In this document: positions 24,960 to 32,744 of the stretch, in pieces
How positions within the stretch are numbered: position 1 is the stretch's first letter
How the letters are laid out: every line of letters starts with the position of its first letter
Source of the DNA: Streptomyces sp. NBC_00239
GTDB taxonomy: Bacteria > Actinomycetota > Actinomycetes > Streptomycetales > Streptomycetaceae
Length of the DNA: 64,000 nt
Direction: 5' to 3'
Assembly (NCBI RefSeq): GCF_036194065.1
Contig: NZ_CP108095.1
Location: forward strand, 8,184,001-8,248,000
Made by a program: the position numbers and the translations under genes
Notes under the pieces: model-generated
Database searches by the model: none
What the model saw: only the letters and a program-made list of their open reading frames with translations
What the model was told of the DNA's origin: nothing

Positions 24960-26230
24960 GGATCTCCAGCGCGATGCGGGGCTTCCCCCTCGCCGTACGA
25001 CTGCTCCTGGTCAACCAGCTCGGCGTCAACACCGGCTTCTACCTGCTCATCCCGTACCTCGCCACCCACCTCACCGACGACCTGGGGCTCTCGGCCGCCG
25101 TCGTCGGCATCGTCCTCGGCCTGCGCAACCTCAGCCAGCAGGGCCTGTTCCTGATCGGCGGCTCGGCCGCCGACCGGCTCGGCGCACGCCGGGTGATCAT
25201 CGCGGGCTGCGCCCTGCGCACGGTGGGATTCGGGTTGTTCGCCCTCGGCGACAGCCTGCCGCTGCTGATCGCCGCGTCCATACTCAGCGGGCTGGCGGGG
25301 GCCCTCTTCAACCCCGCCGTGCGGACGTACGTCGCCCAGGAGGCCGGGGAGCGCAAGGCGGAGGCGTTCGCGCTGTTCAACGTCTTCGCCACCACCGGGG
25401 CGCTGCTCGGCCCGCTGCTCGGCACCCTGTTGCTGCTCGTGGACTTCCGGGCGGCCGCCGTCACCGCGGCCGGCGTGTTCGCCGCCCTGACCCTCGCTCA
25501 ACTGCTGGTGCTGCCGGCCCGTGAGGTACCGGCCCCCGACACCGGCGTCCTCGCCGACTGGCGCGAGACCGCGGGCAACCGTCGGTTCCTGGCGTTCTCC
25601 CTCGCCATGGTCGGCATGTACGGCCTGGAGAACCAGCTGTACCTGCTGCTGCCCCGCGCGGCGACCGACGCCTCCGGCTGGGGAGGCTCGGTCGGCCTGC
25701 TGTTCCTCACCGGGACCATCGCCAACCTGCTGTTCCAGCTGCGCATCACCCGCGCACTCAAAGCCCGGGGGAGCAGGGGGCGCTGGATCGCCACCGGCCT
25801 GGGCGTCATGGGCCTCGGATTCCTGCCCCCGATGCTCGTCGCGGGCACCGCCGCCGCGCACCCACTGCGGCTCCTGCCGGTGCTCGCCGGGACCCTGCTG
25901 CTGCACCTCGGTGTGATGGTCGCCCAGCCCTTCGTGATGGAGCTGATACCGGCCTTCGGGCGCGCGACCCTGACCGGCACGTTCTACGGCCTCTTCTACG
26001 CGGCCTCCGGAGTCGCCGCGGCCGCCGGCAGCGTGGCCATCGGCTGGTCCATGGACACCGCCGGCCACACCGGCCTGACCTGGCTGCCGTACGTCTGCTG
26101 CCTCACCCTCGGCCTGACCTCCTCCGCGGCCGTGACGTACCTGAACCGAAGACGGGCCCTGCCCGCCGACCGGGCCCCGGACCTCCCGCCCCCTCGTGCC
26201 ACCGCACACCCCCGAAGCGAGCCCCGATGA
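24956..26230 (+). CDS. MFS transporter, probable product exporter
   Basis: 424 residues with about 12 hydrophobic segments. NQLGVNTGFYLLIPYLATHL opens the first helices, GGSAADRLGARRVIIAG is the conserved loop between helices 2 and 3, and LSGLAGALFNPAVRTYVAQE follows. This resembles MdtH-type multidrug exporters. Within the operon it is the only export system, while the ABC genes downstream are importers, so it probably secretes the product. GTG start overlaps the epimerase stop; its own stop overlaps the next ATG. Confidence 0.88.
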   Translation: MRISSAMRGFPLAVRLLLVNQLGVNTGFYLLIPYLATHLTDDLGLSAAVVGIVLGLRNLSQQGLFLIGGSAADRLGARRVIIAGCALRTVGFGLFALGDSLPLLIAASILSGLAGALFNPAVRTYVAQEAGERKAEAFALFNVFATTGALLGPLLGTLLLLVDFRAAAVTAAGVFAALTLAQLLVLPAREVPAPDTGVLADWRETAGNRRFLAFSLAMVGMYGLENQLYLLLPRAATDASGWGGSVGLLFLTGTIANLLFQLRITRALKARGSRGRWIATGLGVMGLGFLPPMLVAGTAAAHPLRLLPVLAGTLLLHLGVMVAQPFVMELIPAFGRATLTGTFYGLFYAASGVAAAAGSVAIGWSMDTAGHTGLTWLPYVCCLTLGLTSSAAVTYLNRRRALPADRAPDLPPPRATAHPRSEPR

Positions 26231-27039
26231 CCAGCGGCAACCTGCTCACCGACCACCCCGCCCTCTACGAGGAACGCTTCCCCGACCCCGAACGCCTCGC
26301 CGCCCGCTGGACCGAGGACGCACTGGCCCGCCACGGAGCCGGACCCCGCGTGCTCGACGTCGGCTGCGGCACCGGGCGGGACGCCGCCTGGATCCACCAC
26401 CGGGCCGGCCGCGAAGTCACCGGCATCGACACCTCGCACACCATGCTGGCCCACGCGGGCACCCACCACCCCGGCCCGGGCTACCACCTGGCCGACATGC
26501 GCGACTTCGACCTCGGCACGACCTTCGACGCGATCGTCTGCCTGGACAGCGCCCTGCTCTACTGCCACACCAACGAGGACCTCACCGCCTTCCTCGCCCG
26601 CTGCCGCGCCCACCTCACCCCCGGCGGGCTGCTCGTCGCCGAGATGCGCAACGGGGCCTTCTTCCTCGGCACCACCGAACTCCTCGACGGCCCGCGCACC
26701 CACACCTTCACCTGGCGCGGCACCACGTACACCTCCCGCACCACCCTGTGGATCGATCACGGCGCACAACTCCTGCGCCGCCGAAGGACCTGGACCGCCG
26801 ACGACGGCTCCCCGCCGGACGAGCAGCACTCCGCCTGGAGGCTCCTCTTCCCCCAGGAGCTGCGGCACTTCCTCACCACCGCCGGCTTCGAGGTCCTCGC
26901 ACTGCACGACGGACCCGGACCCCGCACCGAACCGCCGTGGAGCGAAGGCGAGGCCCCGCACGGGACCACGAGTTCCGACCGCCTCCATCTCGTCGCCCGG
27001 CTCACACCCCACCCCAGCAACGGAGACACCCCCGCATGA
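26227..27039 (+). CDS. class I SAM-dependent methyltransferase
   Basis: 270 residues. PRVLDVGCGTGRDAAWI is motif I, REVTGIDTSHTMLAHA motif II, and TFDAIVCLDSALLYC and LTPGGLLVAEMRNGAFF are later strands. The long C-terminal beta insertion (TFTWRGTTYTSRTTLWIDHG) is seen in small-molecule N- or O-methyltransferases. It may methylate the peptide-like product before export. Four-base overlaps on both sides. Confidence 0.82.
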   Translation: MTSGNLLTDHPALYEERFPDPERLAARWTEDALARHGAGPRVLDVGCGTGRDAAWIHHRAGREVTGIDTSHTMLAHAGTHHPGPGYHLADMRDFDLGTTFDAIVCLDSALLYCHTNEDLTAFLARCRAHLTPGGLLVAEMRNGAFFLGTTELLDGPRTHTFTWRGTTYTSRTTLWIDHGAQLLRRRRTWTADDGSPPDEQHSAWRLLFPQELRHFLTTAGFEVLALHDGPGPRTEPPWSEGEAPHGTTSSDRLHLVARLTPHPSNGDTPA

Positions 27040-28601
27040 ACGACGCCCGCTCCAGCCTCGCCCGCAGAGGCTTCCTCATCGCCACGGGCGCCACCGCCCT
27101 CGCCTTCACCGCCGCCTGCGGCACCGGCGCCACCACCCCGGACGCCAAGAACGCCGCAGAAGGAGCCCCCAAGCGCGGTGGCAAGCTGCGCGCCGCCTTC
27201 GCCGGTGGCGGCGCCAACGAGACCCTCGACCCGCACGCCGCCAACCTGTTCGTCGACGCCGCCCGCGCCAAGGCCCTCTTCGACAAGCTCGCCGACTTCG
27301 GCGCCGACCTCGCCGCCGTCCCCAGGCTCGCCGAGCGCTGGGAGCCCAACGACGCCCTCGACACCTGGCGCATCACCCTGCGCAAGGCCGCCTTCCACGA
27401 CGGCAGGCCCGTCACCGCCGAGGACGTCCTCTACAGCTACCGCCGCATCGCGGACCCCAAGGCAACCTTCCGGGCCAAGGCATCCCTGGAGCCGATCGAC
27501 CTCGACGCCAGCCGCGCCCTGGACCCGGCCACCGTCGAGTTCAAGCTCAAGCGCCCGTACGCCGAATTCCCCAACGTCCTCGCCGCATTCGGTGCGTACA
27601 TCGTGCCCAGGGACGCCACCGCCTTCGACGAGCCCATCGGCTCCGGACCGTTCGGCTTCGTCTCCTTCAAGCCGGGCAGCTCCCTCGTCGTCAAGCGCAA
27701 CGACACCTACTGGGAGGGCGCCCCCCACCTGGACGAGCTCGAATTCGTCGTGGCCGGCGAGGAGTCGGCCCGCGTCAGCGCTCTGCTCGGCGGCCAGGTC
27801 GAGTACGCCCACGAGCTGAACCCGGCCACCGCCCGCACCCACGAGGGCAAGGGGAAGATCGAGATCGTCCGGCTCCCGGGCAGCGCGATGCAGGGCTTCG
27901 TCATGAAGACCGACCGGCCGCCGTTCGACGATCCCCGGGTCCGCCAGGCCTTCTTCCTCATCGCCGATCGCAAGGAACTCGTCGACGGCGCCCTCTCCGG
28001 CGCCGGCGAGATCGGCAACGACCTGTACGGCAAGGGCTACCAGTACTACCCCGCCGGTCTCCCGCAGCGCACCCAGGACCTCGACAAGGCCCGTGCCCTG
28101 CTCAAGGAGGCCGGGGCCGAGGGGCTGAAGGTCACCCTCGACACCGCGCCCGCCGCCACGGGCTTCGTCGAGGCCGCCGGCATCTTCAAGGAGCAGGCCG
28201 CCAAGGCCGGAGTCACCGTCGAGATCAAGGTCGGCAACAAGGACACCTACTGGAAGGACATCCTCAACGCCGGAACCTTCGCCTCCTACCGCTCGGGCGC
28301 CATGCCCATAGAGTCCCACATCTCCCAGCGGCTGCTGACCGGCTCCACCACCAACGCCACCAAGTGGCAGCAGAAGGACTTCGACGACCTCTACCGGCAG
28401 GCCCAGTCCACCCGCGACGTCACGCAGCGCGGCGCCCTCTACGAGCGGATGCAGCGCCGGCTGCACGACGAGGGCGGCTTCCTGATCTGGGGCTTCGCCG
28501 ACTGGATCATCGCCACCGCGCCCACGGTGCACGGGGTGTCGAAGCAGGCCCCCGCCAACACCCTCGACTGGGCCCGCTTCGACAAGATCTGGCTGGCGTG
28601 A
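27036..28601 (+). CDS. solute-binding lipoprotein, family 5 (Opp/Nik/opine type)
   Basis: 521 residues. Twin arginines at 10-11 (LARRGFLIATG) and a lipobox TAAC at Cys28 suggest Tat export with lipid anchoring. The body is an SBP family 5 protein: GGKLRAAFAGGGANETLDPH, TWRITLRKAAFHDGRPVTAE, SGPFGFVSFKPG, and FDDPRVRQAFFLIADRKELV. This family binds peptides, nickel chelates or opine metallophores. With two permeases and an ATPase just downstream it forms a complete importer. Its ligand is probably the molecule made by the upstream genes, possibly with bound metal; this is inference. Confidence 0.88.
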   Translation: MNDARSSLARRGFLIATGATALAFTAACGTGATTPDAKNAAEGAPKRGGKLRAAFAGGGANETLDPHAANLFVDAARAKALFDKLADFGADLAAVPRLAERWEPNDALDTWRITLRKAAFHDGRPVTAEDVLYSYRRIADPKATFRAKASLEPIDLDASRALDPATVEFKLKRPYAEFPNVLAAFGAYIVPRDATAFDEPIGSGPFGFVSFKPGSSLVVKRNDTYWEGAPHLDELEFVVAGEESARVSALLGGQVEYAHELNPATARTHEGKGKIEIVRLPGSAMQGFVMKTDRPPFDDPRVRQAFFLIADRKELVDGALSGAGEIGNDLYGKGYQYYPAGLPQRTQDLDKARALLKEAGAEGLKVTLDTAPAATGFVEAAGIFKEQAAKAGVTVEIKVGNKDTYWKDILNAGTFASYRSGAMPIESHISQRLLTGSTTNATKWQQKDFDDLYRQAQSTRDVTQRGALYERMQRRLHDEGGFLIWGFADWIIATAPTVHGVSKQAPANTLDWARFDKIWLA

Positions 28602-29545
28602 CACCGCCCCTTTCGTGGATCGGCCGCCGCCTGCTCCTCGGCCTGGGGCAGACGGCGGCCGTCGTCCTGTTCATCTTCGCCCTCACCGAGGCGCTGCCCG
28701 GTGACGCGGCCGTCGCGCTCGCCGGGGACCATCCCGATCCCGCCCGCATCGCCCGCATCCGCGAGACGATGGGCCTGGACCGGCCCGCCCCCGAACGCCT
28801 CGCCGACTGGGCCGCCGGCCTCCTGCACGGCGACCTCGGCACCTCCCTGATCAGCGGACGGCCCGTCACCGGATACCTGACCGCCGGACTCGGCCCCACC
28901 TTGCTGCTGGCCGCCGCCACCCTCGCCCTGCTCGTCCCGCTCTCCATCGGCCTCGGGGTTCTGGCGGCCCGCCGCGAGGGCGGCCCGCTGGACCGGACCG
29001 TCAGCGCCCTGACCCTCGCCGTGCACGCCGTACCGGAATTCGCCGTCGGGGTGCTGCTCGCCACGGTCTTCGGACTGTGGCTGGGCTGGCTGCCGCCCAC
29101 CGCCGTCGGCGCAGACGTGTTCACCGAGCCCGCCGTCCTGATCCTGCCCGTCGTCGTCCTGCTGTCGCGGCCCGTGTGCACCATCAGCCGCCTCGTGCGC
29201 GCCGGGATGATCGACGCCATGGCATCGCCGTACGTGGCCCAGGCCCGCCGCTACGGAGTCTCCGGCACCCGGATCACCTGGACCCACGCCCTGCCCAACG
29301 CGCTCGCCCCCGCCACCCAGCAACTGGCCCGTACCTGCGACTGGCTCCTCAGCGGAGTGATCGTCGTGGAGGCCCTGTTCGTGATCCCGGGCCTCGGCAC
29401 CGTACTCATCGAGGCCGTCGCCGCCCGTGACATCCCGGTCGTGCAGGGCATGGCCGTGGTCTTCGGGATCGTCACCGTGACGGTCAACCTCGCCGCCGAC
29501 CTGGCCGCCCGCCGCTTCGCACCCCGGTCCCAGGTGGCGGCATGA
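28598..29545 (+). CDS. ABC importer permease (DppB/NikB type)
   Basis: 315 residues, about six membrane spans. The EAA loop that touches the ATPase is YVAQARRYGVSGTRITWTHA. The segment TMGLDRPAPERLADWAAGLL, then GDLGTS, is a hallmark of the B-type subunit of peptide/nickel importers. GTG start overlaps the binding-protein stop; the stop overlaps the next ATG. Confidence 0.88.
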   Translation: MTPPLSWIGRRLLLGLGQTAAVVLFIFALTEALPGDAAVALAGDHPDPARIARIRETMGLDRPAPERLADWAAGLLHGDLGTSLISGRPVTGYLTAGLGPTLLLAAATLALLVPLSIGLGVLAARREGGPLDRTVSALTLAVHAVPEFAVGVLLATVFGLWLGWLPPTAVGADVFTEPAVLILPVVVLLSRPVCTISRLVRAGMIDAMASPYVAQARRYGVSGTRITWTHALPNALAPATQQLARTCDWLLSGVIVVEALFVIPGLGTVLIEAVAARDIPVVQGMAVVFGIVTVTVNLAADLAARRFAPRSQVAA

Positions 29546-30351
29546 AGCAGGAACCGTCGAGGTCACTCCTCGCCCTCGGACTGATCGGCCTCCCCGTCCT
29601 CCTCGCCCTGGTGGGACCCTTCGTGGCGGGCCCGGCCGGCCCCCGCTCGGTCTCCTTCGCCTCCGGCGACGGGCACTGGCTCGGCACCGACTCCAGCGGA
29701 CGCGACGTGTGGCAACAGGTGCTCCTCGGCGGCCGCTCCGTCGTACTCGTGGCGATCGCGGCCACCGCCCTCGCCTACCTCGTCGCCATCCCGCTGGGCC
29801 TCACCGCAGCCCTCACCCGCCGCACCTGGCTGGAAGAAGCACTGATGCGCCCCCTGGACGTGGTCATCGCGGTGCCCTCGCTCCTGCTGGTGCTGCTCGT
29901 CGCGGCCACCCTCACCCCGGGACCCGCCGGGCTCACCGTCCTGGTCGGCCTGGCCGCCGTACCCGACGCCGCCCGCGTCGTGCACGCGGCGGCCGTCGAG
30001 ATCTCCTCCCGGCCGGCCGTCGAAGCACTGCGCATGCAGGGGGAGTCGTGGTGGCGGACAGCCATCGGCTACGTGGCCCGTTCCATGCGCCGCACCCTCG
30101 CCGCCGACGCCGGGATCCGGCTCACCGGAGCCCTCTACCTGGTCGCGACCGCCGCCTTCCTCGGCGTGGGAGTACAGCCCGACGCCGCCGACTGGGCGGT
30201 CATGGTCGACCGCAACCGCACCGGCCTCTTCCTCCAGCCCTGGGCCGTGGTCGTGCCCGCCCTGCTCATCGCAGGCCTGTCGATGGGCACCAACCTGCTG
30301 TTCGACGCCGTCCTCCAACGGCGCACCATCCGGAAGGGAGCGAGGCGATGA
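29542..30351 (+). CDS. ABC importer permease (DppC/NikC type)
   Basis: 269 residues, five to six spans. The early GHWLGTDSSGRDVWQQVLLG is the typical C-type subunit signature, and VEALRMQGESWWRTAIGYVA is its EAA loop. It pairs with the upstream B-type permease. Start and stop overlap neighbours by four bases. Confidence 0.88.
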   Translation: MKQEPSRSLLALGLIGLPVLLALVGPFVAGPAGPRSVSFASGDGHWLGTDSSGRDVWQQVLLGGRSVVLVAIAATALAYLVAIPLGLTAALTRRTWLEEALMRPLDVVIAVPSLLLVLLVAATLTPGPAGLTVLVGLAAVPDAARVVHAAAVEISSRPAVEALRMQGESWWRTAIGYVARSMRRTLAADAGIRLTGALYLVATAAFLGVGVQPDAADWAVMVDRNRTGLFLQPWAVVVPALLIAGLSMGTNLLFDAVLQRRTIRKGARR

Positions 30352-31823
30352 CCCTCGTCGCAGAGGTACGGGACCTGCGCGTGGAGATCGGCGGGCGGGC
30401 GATCATGGACGGTGTGAGCCTCGCCGCGCGCGAGGGAAGGATCACCGCTGTCATAGGCCCGTCCGGCAGCGGTAAGACCACCACGGGGCTTGCCTTCCTG
30501 GGCGAGTACCCGGCCGGCGCCTTCGTCGACGGCGAGGTCCGTACACCCGAGGGCCCGGTCGGCTATGTCCCCCAGCACCCGGCCTCGGTCCTGAACCCCG
30601 CCCGCCGGGTGGGCGCGCTCCTCACCGACGTCGCCGCCCGCCAGGGAGGAGACCGGATCGAACGCCGGCGCCGTGTCGAAGAGGCCTTGCGGCTCGCTCA
30701 GCTTCCGGATCCACAGGCCGTGCTGCGCCGCTTTCCCCACCAGCTCTCCGGCGGACAGCAGCAGCGGGTCGTCCTGGCCCAGGCACTGCTGCTGGGCGCG
30801 CGGGTCATCGTGGCCGACGAACCCACCACCGGCCAGGACGTCCTCACGAAACAGAGCATCGTGGCGGAGCTGGCCGCCGTCGCCGCACAAGGCGTCGCCG
30901 TCATCCTGCTCAGCCACGACCTGGACGTCGTACGGGAGCTGGCCGACGAGGTCGTGGTGATGCGGGCGGGGAAGGTCGTGGACCGCGGACCCGCGTCAAC
31001 CGTCCTGGACGGTCGCGTACCGGAGAAGCCGCGCGTTGCGCGACCCCCCCGCCCCTGCGGCCCGAAGCGTCTGGAGACCCGGAACCTGACCGCACGGCAC
31101 CGCACCGCGCAGGGAGCGACCGAGGTGCTGAGCGACATCGAGGTCTCGCTCGGGGCGGGGGAGTGCCTGGCGCTCGTCGGCCGTTCGGGCAGCGGCAAGA
31201 CCACCCTCGGCCGCTGCCTGGCCGGGCTGCACCGCGGGTACGAGGGCACGGTCCTGCTCGACGGGATGCCGCTGCCGCGAAGTCTCCGTTCCCGCACTCG
31301 TGCCGAACTGGCCGCCGTCCAGTACGTGTTCCAGGACGCGAAGGCTGCCTTCGACGAGCACCGGCCGGTCCTGGACCAAGTCGCCCGCACCGCGGTACGG
31401 CTCCGCGGAGCCGCACCGGGGGAGGCACGCCGTACGGCCCTGAACACCCTCGGCGACTTCGGCCTCGGCGAGAGCCTCGCCGGGCGCCGCCCCGGAGAGC
31501 TCTCCGGCGGCGAACTCCAGCGAGCAGCGCTGGCCCGGGCCCTGCTGGCCGGGCCACACGTCCTCATCTGCGACGAGATCACCTCCGGCCTCGACCCGAC
31601 CGCCCGGACCACGATCCTCGACGCCCTCGGCCGCCTGCGGGAAAGCGATGAACTCAGCCTGGTGTTCATCACCCACGACCCCGCCGCCGCCGGCGTCCTC
31701 GCGGACCGGATCGCGGTCCTCGACGCAGGGCGGATCGTCGAGGCCGGCCCGGCCGATCAGCTGATCGGGATGCCGCAGCACACCATCACCAAGGAACTCC
31801 TCTCCGCCTCGCTGAAGGGCTGA
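30348..31823 (+). CDS. ABC importer ATPase, two domains fused (DppD-DppF type)
   Basis: 491 residues with two complete ATPase cassettes. The first has Walker A GPSGSGKTTTG, signature LSGGQQQRV and Walker B VIVADEPTTG. The second has GRSGSGKTTLG, LSGGELQRA and LICDEITSGLD. Each ends with a normal H-loop (LSHDLDV, ITHDPAA). In most peptide importers these are two genes; the fused form is a known variant. It is the last gene of the operon. No clear terminator hairpin follows before the convergent GNAT gene. Confidence 0.9.
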   Translation: MTLVAEVRDLRVEIGGRAIMDGVSLAAREGRITAVIGPSGSGKTTTGLAFLGEYPAGAFVDGEVRTPEGPVGYVPQHPASVLNPARRVGALLTDVAARQGGDRIERRRRVEEALRLAQLPDPQAVLRRFPHQLSGGQQQRVVLAQALLLGARVIVADEPTTGQDVLTKQSIVAELAAVAAQGVAVILLSHDLDVVRELADEVVVMRAGKVVDRGPASTVLDGRVPEKPRVARPPRPCGPKRLETRNLTARHRTAQGATEVLSDIEVSLGAGECLALVGRSGSGKTTLGRCLAGLHRGYEGTVLLDGMPLPRSLRSRTRAELAAVQYVFQDAKAAFDEHRPVLDQVARTAVRLRGAAPGEARRTALNTLGDFGLGESLAGRRPGELSGGELQRAALARALLAGPHVLICDEITSGLDPTARTTILDALGRLRESDELSLVFITHDPAAAGVLADRIAVLDAGRIVEAGPADQLIGMPQHTITKELLSASLKG

Positions 31824-31911
31824 AGGCACTGCCGGACCACGCGCCGCGATGCCGAACGCGCCGGGCCGCCACCCTGATCATCTGGCTCCGGACATGGACG
31901 CCGGCCAGCCC

Positions 31912-32445
31912 TCAGCGCAGCTCGTCCTTCAGCATCCCCATGGCGTACTGGTCGTACCACACGCCCTCCCGGTGGAACACCTGACGCAGTCGGCCCTCTT
32001 CGACGAAGCCGACCTTCTGGTAGATGTGGTGAGCCGCATGGTTCTCCGTGACCACGGTGAGGGAGATCTTGTGCAGCCGCATGGTGTCGAATCCGTACCG
32101 GCACATGGTGCGCAGCGCGTCGGTGGCGTACCCGCGGCCCCAGTGATCCTTCTCGCCCAGGTAGACGTCCAGCTCGGCGCAGCCCGTCTCCGGCTCGGCA
32201 CCCCGCAGCCGCACCAATCCGATCAGCGTCTCCCCGTCACGTACCTCGATCCCGTACAGCGTGTCCCCGTACGTGTTCGGTCCCCGTCCATCGAGGCGTT
32301 TGCGCACCCCCTCCAGGTGCTGGTCGTAATACGAGTCCATCCAACGCATCACGTCGGGGTCGTTGTTCCACCGCCACAACGACTCCGCGTCGGACGGTGC
32401 CAGCGCACGCAGTTGCACGAGATCTCCAGGAATCATGGAGCGCAT
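31912..32445 (-). CDS. GNAT acetyltransferase (RimJ-like)
   Basis: 177 residues. VQLRALAPSDAESLWRWNND is the classic start of RimJ/RimL-type acetyltransferases, DHWGRGYATDALRTMCRYGF is the acetyl-CoA loop, and VVTENHAAHHIYQKVGFVEE completes the fold. It is convergent with the ABC importer operon, 88 bases from its end, and is probably independent. The start may be the ATG at 32436 instead. Confidence 0.85.
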   Translation of the reverse strand: MRSMIPGDLVQLRALAPSDAESLWRWNNDPDVMRWMDSYYDQHLEGVRKRLDGRGPNTYGDTLYGIEVRDGETLIGLVRLRGAEPETGCAELDVYLGEKDHWGRGYATDALRTMCRYGFDTMRLHKISLTVVTENHAAHHIYQKVGFVEEGRLRQVFHREGVWYDQYAMGMLKDELR

Positions 32446-32744
32446 TGCACCACGGCGTGTGTGGGCGCCTCCAGCGAATTCCGCCTACAGGCAGTGAGCC
32501 ACGCACGGTTCGGTGCCCCCCATCTGTCCACCCCTCCGCCGAGACCGTGATCGCCCGGACACGACCCAGCCGTAACGCCCGCCGGATCCGGGCCAGTTCA
32601 CCGTGACCAGCAGGACGCCCGCCACCATCACTTCCGGCTGATTCCCGGGCAACACCTTCCGACTCGCGTACGTCGGGGCCAAACTCGTAGCTGATCACAA
32701 ACTTGGCGGTGGCCCTTCGCGGCCATGGTGAGGAGAGCCTCGAG

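Noticed and set aside
20673..31823. A known EDDS-type or staphylopine-type metallophore cluster
   Set aside because: I see no argininosuccinate-lyase-like, SbnB-like, nicotianamine-synthase-like or opine dehydrogenase gene, so the set does not match either known pathway; only the transport genes and the PLP fold are shared.
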